A DNA stretch of 64,000 nucleotides from Eisenbergiella tayi (GTDB taxonomy: Bacteria > Bacillota > Clostridia > Lachnospirales > Lachnospiraceae). Made by a program: the position numbers and the translations under genes. Below the pieces are notes generated by a model. That model had not been told where the DNA came from. It was given only the letters and a program-made list of their open reading frames with translations, and searched no databases. The DNA lies in the NCBI RefSeq assembly GCF_001881565.1, contig NZ_MPDJ01000001.1, positions 499,966 to 563,965 on the forward strand, read 5' to 3'. Positions 8,254-17,735 of the stretch are shown in pieces. Within the stretch, counting starts at the first letter, position 1. Each line of letters starts with the position of its first letter.

Positions 8254-11200
8254 TTAACAGGCAAAACAATAGCTTCCGCTCCCCAGTTCCTTTATCTGTC
8301 CGTCAGGAAGAATAAGGGTGGCACCTGTGTTGGGCGGTATTTCACAGGAATAGATCAGAACCCCTTCTTTCTTTTCCCAGCTGCTGCGGATTGTTCCGTA
8401 CGGGCTGGATACACTTCCTCCGGCATATGTAAGCTCTCCGATGCAGGGCTCCAGGCGGAAATGACTGTAGCCGGGATTTTCTTCCTCCCTGCGTATGCCC
8501 AGAATCCATTCATACATCCAGGAGAGTACGCTTCCCAGGGAATAATGGTTAAAAGAGTTCATGGCATTGTAGCCGCCGAAACCCTTTTCCACCGTGTAGG
8601 AATCCCAGTGTTCCCATATGCTGGTGGCTCCCTGTGTCACAGGATACAGCCAGGATGGGAAGGCTGTCTGAAGCATCAGCTTATAGGCGTCCTCCGGATA
8701 GCCTGCCTTGCTCAGGGCCATATTCAGCAGGCCGGTTCCAAAGAATCCGGTTCCCACCTTATGTCCCAGCTCCCTTGTTTTCCGCATGAGATGGGAAGCG
8801 GCCGCCTCCCGGTTATCGGCCACGCCATATTCCAGGGCAAGCACATAAGAGCACTGGGTGTCGCAGAGTTCCCCGTCCATGTTCCTTGTTCTCTGATCCC
8901 CCGGGCTGATAAATGTACGGTTCCAGTAATCCTTTACTTCCTCCGCCAGCTTTCCAAAGTCCGCCGCATCCTCCGTCTCACCGATAATTGCCGCCAGTTC
9001 CGCCATCAGAGCGGCTTCCCTGTAATAAAAAGCATTCCACATCAGCTGCAGATCCGTTTCCTGAGGGGCAAGCCAGTCGCCCAGCGGGCCGACCACAGAT
9101 ATATCCCCTCTTCCGGGAAGTCCTTTATCCTTCATGTAATCCATATATTTTTTCAGACCCGGGTAAAAAGCGGTAATGGTACGTTTATCCCCGTATTGTC
9201 TGTACAGCTCCGCTGTCATGAAAATGGAAGCGCACTCATAGGTTATCCCCCCGAAGCCTCCGCCCACGGGCGCAATTTCCGGAAATTGTCCGTCAGGCTC
9301 CTGCAAATCCGCCATCGCCTGTAAATTGCGCTCATAAAACTGCTTCAGGAAACCATTGTGCAGAGCCGTATGGCAGAACACATGGGTATCTCCCGCCCAG
9401 CCCATCCTCTCATTTCTCTGAGGACAGTCGGTAGGAATATTGATAAAATTACAGCGCTGTGACCATTTCACATTTTCCACAAAACGATCCAGCAATTCAT
9501 GGGAGGAATGGAAGCTTCCCTCAAAATCCGTTACAGAGGAATACTGGAGACTTTCCACTTCTTCCGCCTCCGGCGGATTATCGGCGCCGCTTATTTCTAT
9601 ATAACGATAGCCATGGAAGGTAAACCGTGGCTGCCAGATCTCACCGCCTTTTCTCCCGGCACAAATATACACATCGGTGCTGGTGGCATCCCTGTAGTTT
9701 TCCACCATAAGCCTTCCCACCAGATTTACGCCGCCTTCCCCTGCCGCATATTCCGGCAGATCCGGGTAGAGCATTTCTCCATACCGGATAACAAGGCGGG
9801 TTCCTTCCTTTTCCTGAAAACGGATACGCGGCACACCGGCCATTTCCTGGCCCAGATCATAGATAACAGTATGCGCATCCATAAAGGTACGGCTGCAGGC
9901 TTTCCGGCTGTCCACCACATATACCGGGGCATCATAACCGCCCAGAAGCAGGGGCTTTGTCTCATTAACCCCCGGCCAGGCCCGGCCGAATCCCGGAGGC
10001 ATGGCCCGGTATTCATCGATGGGAACCGGTTCATAAGTCATCGGCTGTTCCCAGCCCGTTTCCGCAAAATCCGCTTTGGAATAGTCTTCATACAGCCCCA
10101 GCCTTCTTCCGTCTGTCTGTTCCCCCAGGAAAAATCCGGAATACCGGTAAGGCCCTTCCCCGTAATAGCTCCAGTCCCGCGTATTGGAAACCCGCACCTG
10201 TCTGCTGCCGTCATCATAGGTAATTACGATTTTGGCAAAAAAGGCTTCCTTATCTCCCCAGAAATTATAATTCTTCACGGTAAAGGTCTGGGCATCCGAC
10301 CACCAGCCGGACGCCAGGGTCACTCCCACACAATTGTCCCCTTCCCCTATTTTGTCACTGATGTCATAGGTCTGGTAGTTCAGCCGCCTGTCATACTGGG
10401 TATTTCCCGGCGCAAGCAGACGGTCTGTTATATCCTGTCCGTTCACGCGGCATTCATAAATTCCCCGGGAAGTGATATACAGCCTGGCCTGTACTGGTTT
10501 TCTGTCCTCCCGTGTACGGATGAGCGTACGAAACATGGGGATGGATGAATGGGAAGGATCTGCCGTAACCTGGGCTGAGCTGAGAGAAAAACAGCTTTCT
10601 CCCGATTCCGTTTGGGTAAGACGGATCCCTTCTTTTTTACAAAAGATTCCTTCCCTGCCGTACAGGCCGCCCTCCGGCGTTTCCCGTATGAATTCCGCGG
10701 AAGGCGCGCGCATATTCCGGACTGACAGATATTTGAAACAGGCGCTGTCCCCCTCCCCTGCAAAAAAGCCGATCTCGTTCAGCCTGGGATAGGTCAGCAC
10801 GTCATTATTTCCTCTGGGATTCAGCGTTCTTCCCTTTACCGTCCTGCCGAAGAACTCCTGCTTTGCCACTGCATCCACAAGCACTCCGTCCAGATAGGTA
10901 AAGGCATTATTGCCGTCCACTTCTATCCGAAGGCAATGGAAATCATAGGCATTTTCTTCGGTGATAAGAGAAGAATCGCCTGCCTCTGCTTCTCCAGTTC
11001 CCTGTGCCGCTGTGCTCTCCTGAGATGAATCCTCCCTTTCAAAAGGAACGAGCGGAACGCTGGCAAAGGGAATGTCTTCCCTGTCTCCGGGTGCATAGCC
11101 TGCCCTGTAGATGTCCAAAGTGGGCATTGCATTTCCTGCCGCTTGCCCCTGCGCCGGTTTCCCCGCCAGTGCCTGCAGGTTGATTTCATAGCGGATATAG

Positions 11201-11751
11201 TTCTCTCCTTCCAGTCCATATTCGTTCTGGTTTTTATCTAGCAGCCGGAAATCATTGGCGCCGAACACCACACCTGCTCTCCGCGAGCCCGGTTCCAGAC
11301 GCAGCTCCGTCTCTAGGATAAATACCCCTCTGGCCTGTGCGCATACATGAAAACGAGGTGCGGCAATCCACTGTGCGCCTTCCCAGGCATGGTTTATATC
11401 CTCCTCTTCTGCCGAAAAGTTAAGCATGCCTGTCTCAAAGCAGGTATCCTCACAGGCGCTGTTTCCTCCGGCATCCCACGCCTGCACCGACACAGAATAT
11501 ACCGTACAGGCTTCCAGTTCTTCTCCGTCATACTCCACCCCTCTGGATTCTCCTGTTTCCAATTTCCCGGAATCCCAGACTATCTTTTCCTGCGCTGCAG
11601 GTGTCACCTTTTTTACAAGAATCCTGCAGGCGCTCTGCCTCATGTTCTTTTCTTCGGAAGAAAAGAACCATGAAAAACGAGGACGTTTCTCATCCAGGCC
11701 AATGGGGGCCTTCTGGTATTCCACATAAATTTCTTTGATTGCAAAACTCAT
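8254..11751 (-). CDS. Alpha-L-rhamnosidase, glycoside hydrolase family 78
   Basis: Large enzyme of 1165 aa cleaving terminal alpha-L-rhamnose by inversion. N-terminal beta-sandwich domains ('EIYVEYQKAPIGLDEKRPRFSW') precede an (alpha/alpha)6 catalytic barrel. The GH78 signature RNERMGWAGD spans residues 779-788, with the probable general acid region Glu781/Asp788. It is longer than the usual 900-1000 aa because of an inserted beta-sandwich at about 130-370 that includes a low-complexity patch rich in Glu, Ser and Ala. The ATG start has the site CAGGAGAGATATT; the longer in-frame extension has none. No signal peptide is seen, so it is likely cytoplasmic. It follows the second importer's permeases. 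Confidence 0.92.
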   Translation of the reverse strand: MSFAIKEIYVEYQKAPIGLDEKRPRFSWFFSSEEKNMRQSACRILVKKVTPAAQEKIVWDSGKLETGESRGVEYDGEELEACTVYSVSVQAWDAGGNSACEDTCFETGMLNFSAEEEDINHAWEGAQWIAAPRFHVCAQARGVFILETELRLEPGSRRAGVVFGANDFRLLDKNQNEYGLEGENYIRYEINLQALAGKPAQGQAAGNAMPTLDIYRAGYAPGDREDIPFASVPLVPFEREDSSQESTAAQGTGEAEAGDSSLITEENAYDFHCLRIEVDGNNAFTYLDGVLVDAVAKQEFFGRTVKGRTLNPRGNNDVLTYPRLNEIGFFAGEGDSACFKYLSVRNMRAPSAEFIRETPEGGLYGREGIFCKKEGIRLTQTESGESCFSLSSAQVTADPSHSSIPMFRTLIRTREDRKPVQARLYITSRGIYECRVNGQDITDRLLAPGNTQYDRRLNYQTYDISDKIGEGDNCVGVTLASGWWSDAQTFTVKNYNFWGDKEAFFAKIVITYDDGSRQVRVSNTRDWSYYGEGPYRYSGFFLGEQTDGRRLGLYEDYSKADFAETGWEQPMTYEPVPIDEYRAMPPGFGRAWPGVNETKPLLLGGYDAPVYVVDSRKACSRTFMDAHTVIYDLGQEMAGVPRIRFQEKEGTRLVIRYGEMLYPDLPEYAAGEGGVNLVGRLMVENYRDATSTDVYICAGRKGGEIWQPRFTFHGYRYIEISGADNPPEAEEVESLQYSSVTDFEGSFHSSHELLDRFVENVKWSQRCNFINIPTDCPQRNERMGWAGDTHVFCHTALHNGFLKQFYERNLQAMADLQEPDGQFPEIAPVGGGFGGITYECASIFMTAELYRQYGDKRTITAFYPGLKKYMDYMKDKGLPGRGDISVVGPLGDWLAPQETDLQLMWNAFYYREAALMAELAAIIGETEDAADFGKLAEEVKDYWNRTFISPGDQRTRNMDGELCDTQCSYVLALEYGVADNREAAASHLMRKTRELGHKVGTGFFGTGLLNMALSKAGYPEDAYKLMLQTAFPSWLYPVTQGATSIWEHWDSYTVEKGFGGYNAMNSFNHYSLGSVLSWMYEWILGIRREEENPGYSHFRLEPCIGELTYAGGSVSSPYGTIRSSWEKKEGVLIYSCEIPPNTGATLILPDGQIKELGSGSYCFAC

Positions 11752-11828
11752 AATAATATCTCTCCTGTTCGTTTCCATGTTGCCTGTTAACGGGAAAATT
11801 TTCCTTATGCTTCTATTATAATTATAAA

Positions 11829-11889
11829 AAAAAAGACTGCCAGTTTTTCCGGTAACGACTGATGGAGAAAGCACATCATGCTTTCTCCA
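11829..11889 (-). terminator. Terminator after the second importer operon
   Basis: An 11-bp perfect stem (TGGAGAAAGCA with TGCTTTCTCCA, 5-nt loop, 11863-11889) follows the permease stop. On the minus strand a smaller CCGG/CTGG stem comes next and then a run of nine T. Transcription of the rhamnosidase gene may therefore need its own promoter or read-through. Confidence 0.65.
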
Positions 11890-11906
11890 CTAATCATTCG
11901 GCTGAC

Positions 11907-12794
11907 CTATCCTTTTACTCCTCCAACAACAATACCTTTCACAAAATATTTCTGGAAGAAAGGATAAATGCACAGTACAGGCAGGATACCGATTACCGCA
12001 ATCGCCATTCTAATGCCGATACTCGGCAGATTAGCCACATTCACGCTGGATGCCGCGGAAGACTGCCCGCTGGTCAGGAACTGAATGTTTGTAATAATCG
12101 TGTTCAATATGGCCTGGATGCTGAACAGCTTATCATCAGTTATGTAATACAGGCTGTTCATCCAGTCGTTCCAGTAACCAAGCCCTATCATTAGAGCCAT
12201 GGTCGCCATAATCGGCTTTGACAGGGGCGTCACCACCTGGAAAAGAATCCGGTATTCACCGCCGCCGTCGATGCGTGCCGCTTCTATCAGGGCATCCGGA
12301 ATATTGGCCTGGAAGAAGGAACGCATCATGATAATATAGAAGCCGTTCATGAGAAGCCCGGGAATAATCAGCGCCCACAGGGTATTTTTAATATGAAAGG
12401 ACTGCGTCCACATCATATAGGTAGGTACCAGGCCGCCGTTAAACAGCATGGTAAAAAATACGAAGAAAGCAAAGAAACCGCGCCACGGAAGCTCTTTTCT
12501 GGACAGAGGATAAGCAAACAGTGTCGTCATAAGCACACTCAATGTTGTTCCCAACACGGTTACCAAAATGGTAATTCCATAGCCCTTTATAATCTTCATA
12601 CTGCTGCTGAACAGATAAACATAGGCATTCATACTGAAAACCTTCGGGATAAAATTGTACCCTTCCCTCATCAGTGTCGCTTCGTCCGTCAAAGAGGAGG
12701 ACAGCAGAAGGAGAAAAGGTGCAACCGCCGCTGTACAGAGCAGGATAAAAATAATATTTAAAACGATCTGGCCCGTTTTGTTTTTACCAACCAT
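11907..12794 (-). CDS. Sugar ABC transporter permease, YtcP/LplC type (second importer)
   Basis: Membrane permease of 295 aa with an N-terminal helix 'IVLNIIFILLCTAAVAPFLL', an EAA loop 'DALIEAARIDGGGEYR' and the characteristic ending GIVVGGVKG. The start was taken at the ATG following GAAAGGAGAAAAGATT; the upstream in-frame ATG lies inside the end of the LplB gene. It pairs with the LplB permease immediately upstream. Together with the binding protein at 13.9-15.4 kb it forms the second importer, followed by rhamnosidase and fucosidase genes, which suggests a rhamnose- or fucose-bearing substrate. Confidence 0.93.
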   Translation of the reverse strand: MVGKNKTGQIVLNIIFILLCTAAVAPFLLLLSSSLTDEATLMREGYNFIPKVFSMNAYVYLFSSSMKIIKGYGITILVTVLGTTLSVLMTTLFAYPLSRKELPWRGFFAFFVFFTMLFNGGLVPTYMMWTQSFHIKNTLWALIIPGLLMNGFYIIMMRSFFQANIPDALIEAARIDGGGEYRILFQVVTPLSKPIMATMALMIGLGYWNDWMNSLYYITDDKLFSIQAILNTIITNIQFLTSGQSSAASSVNVANLPSIGIRMAIAVIGILPVLCIYPFFQKYFVKGIVVGGVKG

Positions 12795-12810
12795 AATCTT
12801 TTCTCCTTTC

Positions 12811-13761
12811 TTAGAATAAAGCGCTGTCTTCATCTACCTTGCGGACGATGAAGTTGGCTGTCAGCACCAGGACGAAGCCCAGTACAGACTGCAGGAAGCC
12901 TGCCGCCGACGCACGTCCCACATCATTAAGCTGTGTCAGTCCCTTATAAACAAATACATCGATGGTATCCGTTACCGATGAAAGAAGGCCGGAACGCATC
13001 GGTACCTGATAGAACAGGCCGAAATCCGAATAAAACATACGCCCGATGGCAAGAAGTACCATGGTGATAATCGTTCCCTTCAGTCCGGGAAGCGTCACAT
13101 GCCATACCTGTTTCCACCGGTTGGCTCCGTCCACCGTAGCTGCCTCATAGAGAGAGGAATCAATCCCGATGACTGTAGCGTAATAAAGAATGCTGCTGTA
13201 CCCAAAGCCCTTCCAGAGGTTTACAATAACCAGAATGAAAGGCCAGTATTTTGTTTCCGTATACCAGCTTATCTTTTCCCCTCCCATTTTCACAAACAGG
13301 CTGTTCAGGAATCCGTTGTCCTGGCTCAAAAAGCCATATACGATATAGGATACCACCACCATGGAAATCAGATAGGGGATCAGGATCAATGTCTGATATA
13401 CCTTTTTATTCATATTTCCTCTTAGGAAATTCAGCATGACCGCAACCGTTACCGCCAGCAGATTTCCAAGAAGAATGAAGGTCAGATTATAGCCAAGGGT
13501 ATTCCGGACAATATTCAGGGCATCATTTGTCCGGAACAGATAGGTGAAGTTACTGAAGCCGCACCAATCGCTGCCCCAGATTCCTTTACTGTAATTAAAA
13601 CGCTTAAATGCAATTACCAGACCCGCCATAGGAATATAATTATTGATCAGCAGATAAATAAAACCCGGCAGCATCATGGAAAGCAGCGCCAGCGTCATTT
13701 TGTTCCGGCCCTTTTTTTTACTCTTCGTCTGTTTCTTTGCCAACGTAGCCGTTCCAGCCAT
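12811..13761 (-). CDS. Sugar ABC transporter permease, LplB type (second importer)
   Basis: Permease of 316 aa with a Lys-rich N-terminal tail, a first membrane segment at about 22-42 and 'NNYIPMAGLVIAFKRFNY', a family hallmark after the first helix. The EAA loop reads SLYEAATVDGANR. The start ATG follows AGGAAGAGTAAA. The C-terminus ends DEDSALF, close to the ESGSALF ending of the third importer's LplB protein, so these two are closer to each other than to the first importer. Confidence 0.93.
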   Translation of the reverse strand: MAGTATLAKKQTKSKKKGRNKMTLALLSMMLPGFIYLLINNYIPMAGLVIAFKRFNYSKGIWGSDWCGFSNFTYLFRTNDALNIVRNTLGYNLTFILLGNLLAVTVAVMLNFLRGNMNKKVYQTLILIPYLISMVVVSYIVYGFLSQDNGFLNSLFVKMGGEKISWYTETKYWPFILVIVNLWKGFGYSSILYYATVIGIDSSLYEAATVDGANRWKQVWHVTLPGLKGTIITMVLLAIGRMFYSDFGLFYQVPMRSGLLSSVTDTIDVFVYKGLTQLNDVGRASAAGFLQSVLGFVLVLTANFIVRKVDEDSALF

Positions 13762-13794
13762 TTTACTCTTCCTTTCTTAACGCATTTTCCCTGG

Positions 13795-13837
13795 AAGAGC
13801 CATTTTCAGGAAGGGGGATCCTTTGAAAATGGCTCTT
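13795..13837 (-). other. Hairpin between binding-protein gene and permease gene (second importer)
   Basis: A 13-bp perfect stem (AAGAGCCATTTTC with GAAAATGGCTCTT) with a 17-nt loop lies directly after the binding-protein stop. It is placed like the hairpins at 2219 and 19637 but has an unrelated sequence. Confidence 0.7.
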
Positions 13838-13874
13838 ATATCTTTTTCCGTATTTCTAAGAACAGGTTTTCTGC

Positions 13875-15374
13875 TTATTTCTGTGCAAAGAAATCATCCA
13901 GCTGTTTCTGTTTTTCTGTCAAAATATCCTGAAGGCCTGCTGCTTCCAGTTCCCCATTTGCCTGTGCGATGGTGGATTCCGGATCTACCGTTCCTGCCAG
14001 CAGGGCTTTGTAATACTTATCCATAACATTGCTGCATGCGGAATACTGGTCCACAACGCTGCTGGTGTCAAAGAAGAAGCCATACGCTTTGCTCTTCATG
14101 GTATCCTTATTAAACTGGATTAAGTCTTCAAAGAAGGTGGGGCCGTTGTAGTCAATGGGGTTAGACCATCCTGAGTAGGGAGCTATCCAATAAAGGTCTG
14201 CCATGCCGTAACCGCAGTCCGCAGCGGTCTTTCCTTCGGGGAAGGAAATAGTTCCGTCATCATTTTTGGTATAGTGCTTGCCTTCAATGCCGTTGTTAAG
14301 CAGGACACAGACATCCTTATCCGTATAAAGCATCTGCAGGGCCGTCCAGGCGGCATCTTTATTTTTAGAATTGGCGTTAATGCCGTAGCACAGTTCCGAA
14401 TATGAATTGGCTACCGACCAGGGTTCAATTACAACGGTACGTACTGCGCCTGCCAGTTCATTATTTGCATAGTTATCAAAGCAGGAAACTGCTTTCTGAT
14501 TGGCAATGAGCTGGGAACCTGCCTCTGTATTGCTCAGGGCATCCGCCATGATCAGGCCGTCCTGATACCATTTTCTTGTCCAGCCTATGAACTCCTGGAA
14601 ATCATCCGTATCAAACAGATTCTGAACTTCGGTTCCCTGTCCGCAGTCAGGAATCACACCGATAAATTTTCCGTCTCCCAGACCGTCCCAGGTCCAGCCA
14701 TTCACCATGGTGTCGCCGGACTGCGGTACCAGTGCATATCTGTCCGGGTATTTTTCGTGAACTTCATGGAGAAAGGCATCGATTTCTTCCAATGACCACT
14801 TATGATAGGGTTCGATTCCGAATTCCTCTGCAATCGCCTTATCAATATTGAGGCCGAAACGGTTGCCGAAGTTTCTCAGATTGGGAATGGCATAAATCTG
14901 TCCGTCCACTGTAGTTCCTTTTATTTCTTCTTCAGACCATATGGCTTTGAAATCATCCGCTGCCGATGCATAATAATCATCCAGCGGAGCCAGCTGTCCA
15001 TTTTTTACATAGGTGGTAAGGGGCGTCATAAATGCCGCGATAACGTCCACTTCATCGCCTGTGAGCAGAAGGTTGGACTGCTGCAGCCAGTTTCCCATGG
15101 ATACAAAGGTGAGATTCAGATGTACTCCGTATTTGGATTCCGCGATTTCATTGATGGCTGTTTCCACTTCCCCCGCATCGGGCATATCATATGCGGTAGG
15201 GATACATACATTTACTTCTGTAACGGTTCCGCCCGCTGCTGCGCTTTCACCGCCTGCTGCCGCAGAACCTTCTCCGCCCGCACTTGCCGTGCCGGACCCG
15301 CAGGCTGCCAGAGATACCCCCATTACTGCTGCCGTCATGACTGCTGCCGCTTTTTTTAAAAATCTTTTCATCAT
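13875..15374 (-). CDS. Extracellular solute-binding lipoprotein (second importer)
   Basis: Lipoprotein of 499 aa. The start was chosen at the ATG after GCGGAGGAATT, which gives an ideal lipoprotein signal with the lipobox SLAAC. The longer in-frame extension would spoil this signal. The lipidated Cys is followed by a Gly/Ala/Ser/Glu linker and then the binding domain, which opens 'VTEVNVCIPTAYDMPDAGEV'. It captures an unknown sugar for the permeases downstream. Expression is probably controlled through the three direct repeats at 15503-15589. Confidence 0.92.
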   Translation of the reverse strand: MMKRFLKKAAAVMTAAVMGVSLAACGSGTASAGGEGSAAAGGESAAAGGTVTEVNVCIPTAYDMPDAGEVETAINEIAESKYGVHLNLTFVSMGNWLQQSNLLLTGDEVDVIAAFMTPLTTYVKNGQLAPLDDYYASAADDFKAIWSEEEIKGTTVDGQIYAIPNLRNFGNRFGLNIDKAIAEEFGIEPYHKWSLEEIDAFLHEVHEKYPDRYALVPQSGDTMVNGWTWDGLGDGKFIGVIPDCGQGTEVQNLFDTDDFQEFIGWTRKWYQDGLIMADALSNTEAGSQLIANQKAVSCFDNYANNELAGAVRTVVIEPWSVANSYSELCYGINANSKNKDAAWTALQMLYTDKDVCVLLNNGIEGKHYTKNDDGTISFPEGKTAADCGYGMADLYWIAPYSGWSNPIDYNGPTFFEDLIQFNKDTMKSKAYGFFFDTSSVVDQYSACSNVMDKYYKALLAGTVDPESTIAQANGELEAAGLQDILTEKQKQLDDFFAQK

Positions 15375-15502
15375 AATTCCTCCGCTTTTCATAATCCGTT
15401 TTCCGTCCGAACCGCATGCTGTCCGCAACATGAATTTTCTTTTGATAATTATATTGTAGTCATTTTACGGGAGACTCTCTATAATTTTTATGATATCCCC
15501 TG

Positions 15503-15589
15503 GCACTTTTGTGACACATATTGTAATGGGTTTTATACTTTTATATAATTATTGTTGCTTTTGTGACACCGGTTTGTGCTTTTATGACA
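15503..15589 (-). promoter_or_regulatory. Three direct repeats, probable activator sites for the second importer
   Basis: Three near-identical 14-mers lie in the same orientation at 15503 (GCACTTTTGTGACA), 15555 (TTGCTTTTGTGACA) and 15576 (GTGCTTTTATGACA). Starts are 52 and 21 bp apart, close to five and two helical turns, so all face one side of the DNA. They lie 130-215 bp upstream of the binding-protein start. A TATAAT -10 box near 15443-15450 on the minus strand has no recognisable -35 box, as expected for an activator-dependent promoter. Confidence 0.6.
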
Positions 15590-15624
15590 TTTATTATATA
15601 CTACATAAAAAGGCGGTGAAGGCC

Positions 15625-15714
15625 TTGATAAAGATTTATTTGGATAATTATTGTTATAACAGGCCATTTGACGATCAGACACTTGTAAATGAAATGGGAG
15701 GAGTCTCCTCTTAA
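15625..15714 (+). pseudogene. Truncated PIN-domain gene, N-terminal remnant
   Basis: The 29-codon frame opens with TTG after AAGGCGGTGAAGGCC and reads IKIYLDNYCYNRPFDDQT. This closely matches the usual N-terminus of a clostridial PIN-domain (VapC-like) family, 'KIYLDNCCYNRPYDDQT'. The family signature Cys is replaced by Tyr, and the frame then leaves the family sequence and stops. The rest of the roughly 140-residue domain is missing. It is a decayed toxin fragment, probably without function. Confidence 0.55.
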
Positions 15715-15828
15715 TAAAGGACTTGGTATCAGACCTTTAGGTAAGAAGGCCCAGTGATATTCAAACACCCAGAGATAATGATTCTTCTAAGCTTCGGTTA
15801 ACGCCAGGGTTTTTATATTTGTACACAC

Positions 15829-16602
15829 ATGCCCTCTGCCCTGCACGATGCAGCCATGCAGCTTTACCGTCAGTATTTGATTGTCGGGGGTATGCCAGAA
15901 TGTGTGATGCAGTTTGCGGAAACAAAAGATTATATTCTTGTGCGGCACACACAGGGCACTATTTTGGCCAGCTATCTCAATGATATGAGTAAATATAATA
16001 ATATTAATGAAATTAAGAAAACACGGCTTGCCTATGATAACATCACCGTTCAGCTTTCCAGAAAAAATACCCGCTTCCAATACAAGCTAATTAAAAAAGG
16101 AGGCAGAGCCTCCGAGTTTGAAAATGCAATCGAATGGCTTTGCCTGTCGGGTATTGTATCACAAGTATATAAGGTAAAACAAATCAAAAAACCTCTTGAA
16201 AACTATCGTGATATTGATGCATTTAAAATTTATGTATCCGATTTGGGTTTGCTCTGTGCGAAGAAGGATCTGGCCGCAAATGACATCCTTTACATGACTG
16301 ATGAGTTAAATGATTTCAAAGGCGGAATGACCGAAAATTATGTCAATGTCCAGCTTAATATTAACGGCTATAAAACTTACTATTGGGAATCAGAGCGCGG
16401 AGCTGAGATCGATTTTATCATTCAGCGCGACGGTCATCTTATTCCCATTGAAGTCAAGTCGGCCGACAATACCAGAGCCAAAAGCTTAAGAGTCTATATG
16501 GATACCTATAAACCGGCCTATGCAATCAAGCTTTCTTCAAAAAACTTCGGTTTTGAGGATGGTAAAAAGACCGTTCTGCTCTATGCTGCTTTTTGTATTT
16601 AA
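15829..16602 (+). pseudogene. Truncated AAA ATPase, DUF4143 C-terminal part only
   Basis: This 257-aa frame matches only the C-terminal half of the archaeal/bacterial 'ATP-binding protein, AAA + DUF4143' family. Visible marks are 'YLIVGGMPECVMQF', 'YVSDLGLLCA', 'FKGGMTENYVNVQL' and the nuclease-like 'YYWESERGAEIDFII...PIEVKSA'. Full-length members have about 400 residues with a Walker A/B ATPase first. Here the upstream frame is closed by a stop at 15799-15801, no ribosome binding site precedes the ATG, and no P-loop is present. Base composition is more AT-rich than the flanks. It is probably a remnant left by a deletion that also truncated the PIN gene. Confidence 0.8.
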
Positions 16603-16616
16603 AGTTATTTTTCATA

Positions 16617-16656
16617 TTTTGTCCTGCGATAGCATACCTGCTATCGCAGAACAAAA
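16617..16656. terminator. Bidirectional terminator
   Basis: An 11-bp perfect stem (CTGCGATAGCA with TGCTATCGCAG, 4-nt loop) is flanked by TTTTGT on the left and ACAAAA on the right. It can therefore end transcription in both directions, serving the convergent DUF4143 remnant and GH43 gene. Confidence 0.85.
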
Positions 16657-16666
16657 CATATCTCAT

Positions 16667-17725
16667 TTACTCATAATCCTCAATCCGCCACTCATCCTTC
16701 CAGTCAATATAAACCATATCTCCCTCAAACCTCAGCGGCAGCCATACATAATCGGCAATAGAGGTATTCCTCATATCCGCATCATCCAGACTGTCATCCC
16801 TGTTGTCCATTTCTTCCGGCTTCACATCCCCACCGAAGATTTTTTCAAATACTGCTGCATACTCTTCATATTTTCTATCCATATGTTCGGGAAGCCAGCG
16901 ATCCGCACAGGCGATATAGAGATCCTTTTTTCCCGGGACCTTAAATATAGAAGAAATCTGGGAATGAAAAGATGTGCTGCTTTCATCATCCGGATGCGGA
17001 TTACCCAGCACTGTATAGGGTCCGTGCCAGGTATCTGCAACAGCCACCTCGGAAGGATTAGGCAGGTACCCCGTAGTCCCGGAGGTAATAAGATAATGCT
17101 TCCCTTTCCGCAGGCAATGAGCTGTCGCTTCCCTTACAAAAGGCGGCTGGGTATGCGGAAAATGTGTGCTGTAATAGCCTGTTACATCCGTATAATCCGC
17201 AGTCAGATCCGCACAAATTGTCTCGCTGTGTACCCGTTCAAAATAATAATAAGCCTTCCCGTCCGGCGCAACCGCCAGATCAAAATCTCCTGCGCTCATA
17301 TTCAGGGGCTTCAGTCCTTCCCGTACTTTGGTATACGGCCCCAGGATATCATCCGCTGTCATAACGGTTTCTGTCTGCGTTCCGTCACGATGCATGATTT
17401 TCAGCCATGCTACATATTTTTTAGTTTCTTTATTATAAATGATATGCGGCCTGTCCATCTGGGAAGAGGGATGCAGAGAGGATTCCGGGTCATCCGGTTC
17501 CGGCGGAATTATCACCCCGCAGTCCTCCCAGTTATACAAATCCTGAGAAGTATAGCATCTGACTCCCCAATGCCATATGTCATTCTCTCCTGTTGTTTTT
17601 TCCTTATTTTCCCCATACCAGTAATAGGTGCCGTCAAGATACATGATGGAACCCCCATGAGCCTGGATCCGGTTTCCGTTTGTGTCCAGCCATACCTGGC
17701 CGGGACGAATACTGTTATATTTCAT
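16667..17725 (-). CDS. Glycoside hydrolase family 43, exo-galactanase-like
   Basis: Five-bladed beta-propeller enzyme of 352 aa, probably exo-acting on galactose- or arabinose-containing chains. The opening 'DTNGNRIQAHGGSIMYLDGT' followed by YYWYGENK is typical of GH43 members related to exo-beta-1,3-galactanases. Their usual N-terminal catalytic Asp is absent, which is normal for that subgroup. Further landmarks are 'MDRPHIIYN', 'GDFDLAVAPDG' and the Glu of 'REATAH', a candidate catalytic acid. There is no signal peptide and no carbohydrate-binding module. The start follows AAGGAGAAGACT. It is the last gene of the third importer operon, 10 nt after the permease. The substrate assignment is inferred. 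Confidence 0.8.
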   Translation of the reverse strand: MKYNSIRPGQVWLDTNGNRIQAHGGSIMYLDGTYYWYGENKEKTTGENDIWHWGVRCYTSQDLYNWEDCGVIIPPEPDDPESSLHPSSQMDRPHIIYNKETKKYVAWLKIMHRDGTQTETVMTADDILGPYTKVREGLKPLNMSAGDFDLAVAPDGKAYYYFERVHSETICADLTADYTDVTGYYSTHFPHTQPPFVREATAHCLRKGKHYLITSGTTGYLPNPSEVAVADTWHGPYTVLGNPHPDDESSTSFHSQISSIFKVPGKKDLYIACADRWLPEHMDRKYEEYAAVFEKIFGGDVKPEEMDNRDDSLDDADMRNTSIADYVWLPLRFEGDMVYIDWKDEWRIEDYE

Positions 17726-17735
17726 AGTCTTCTCC

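Noticed and set aside
6866..9324. Long plus-strand frames of 463 and 372 codons
   Set aside because: They are antisense shadows of the GH29 and GH78 genes, with composition typical of the opposite strand of GC-rich coding sequence.
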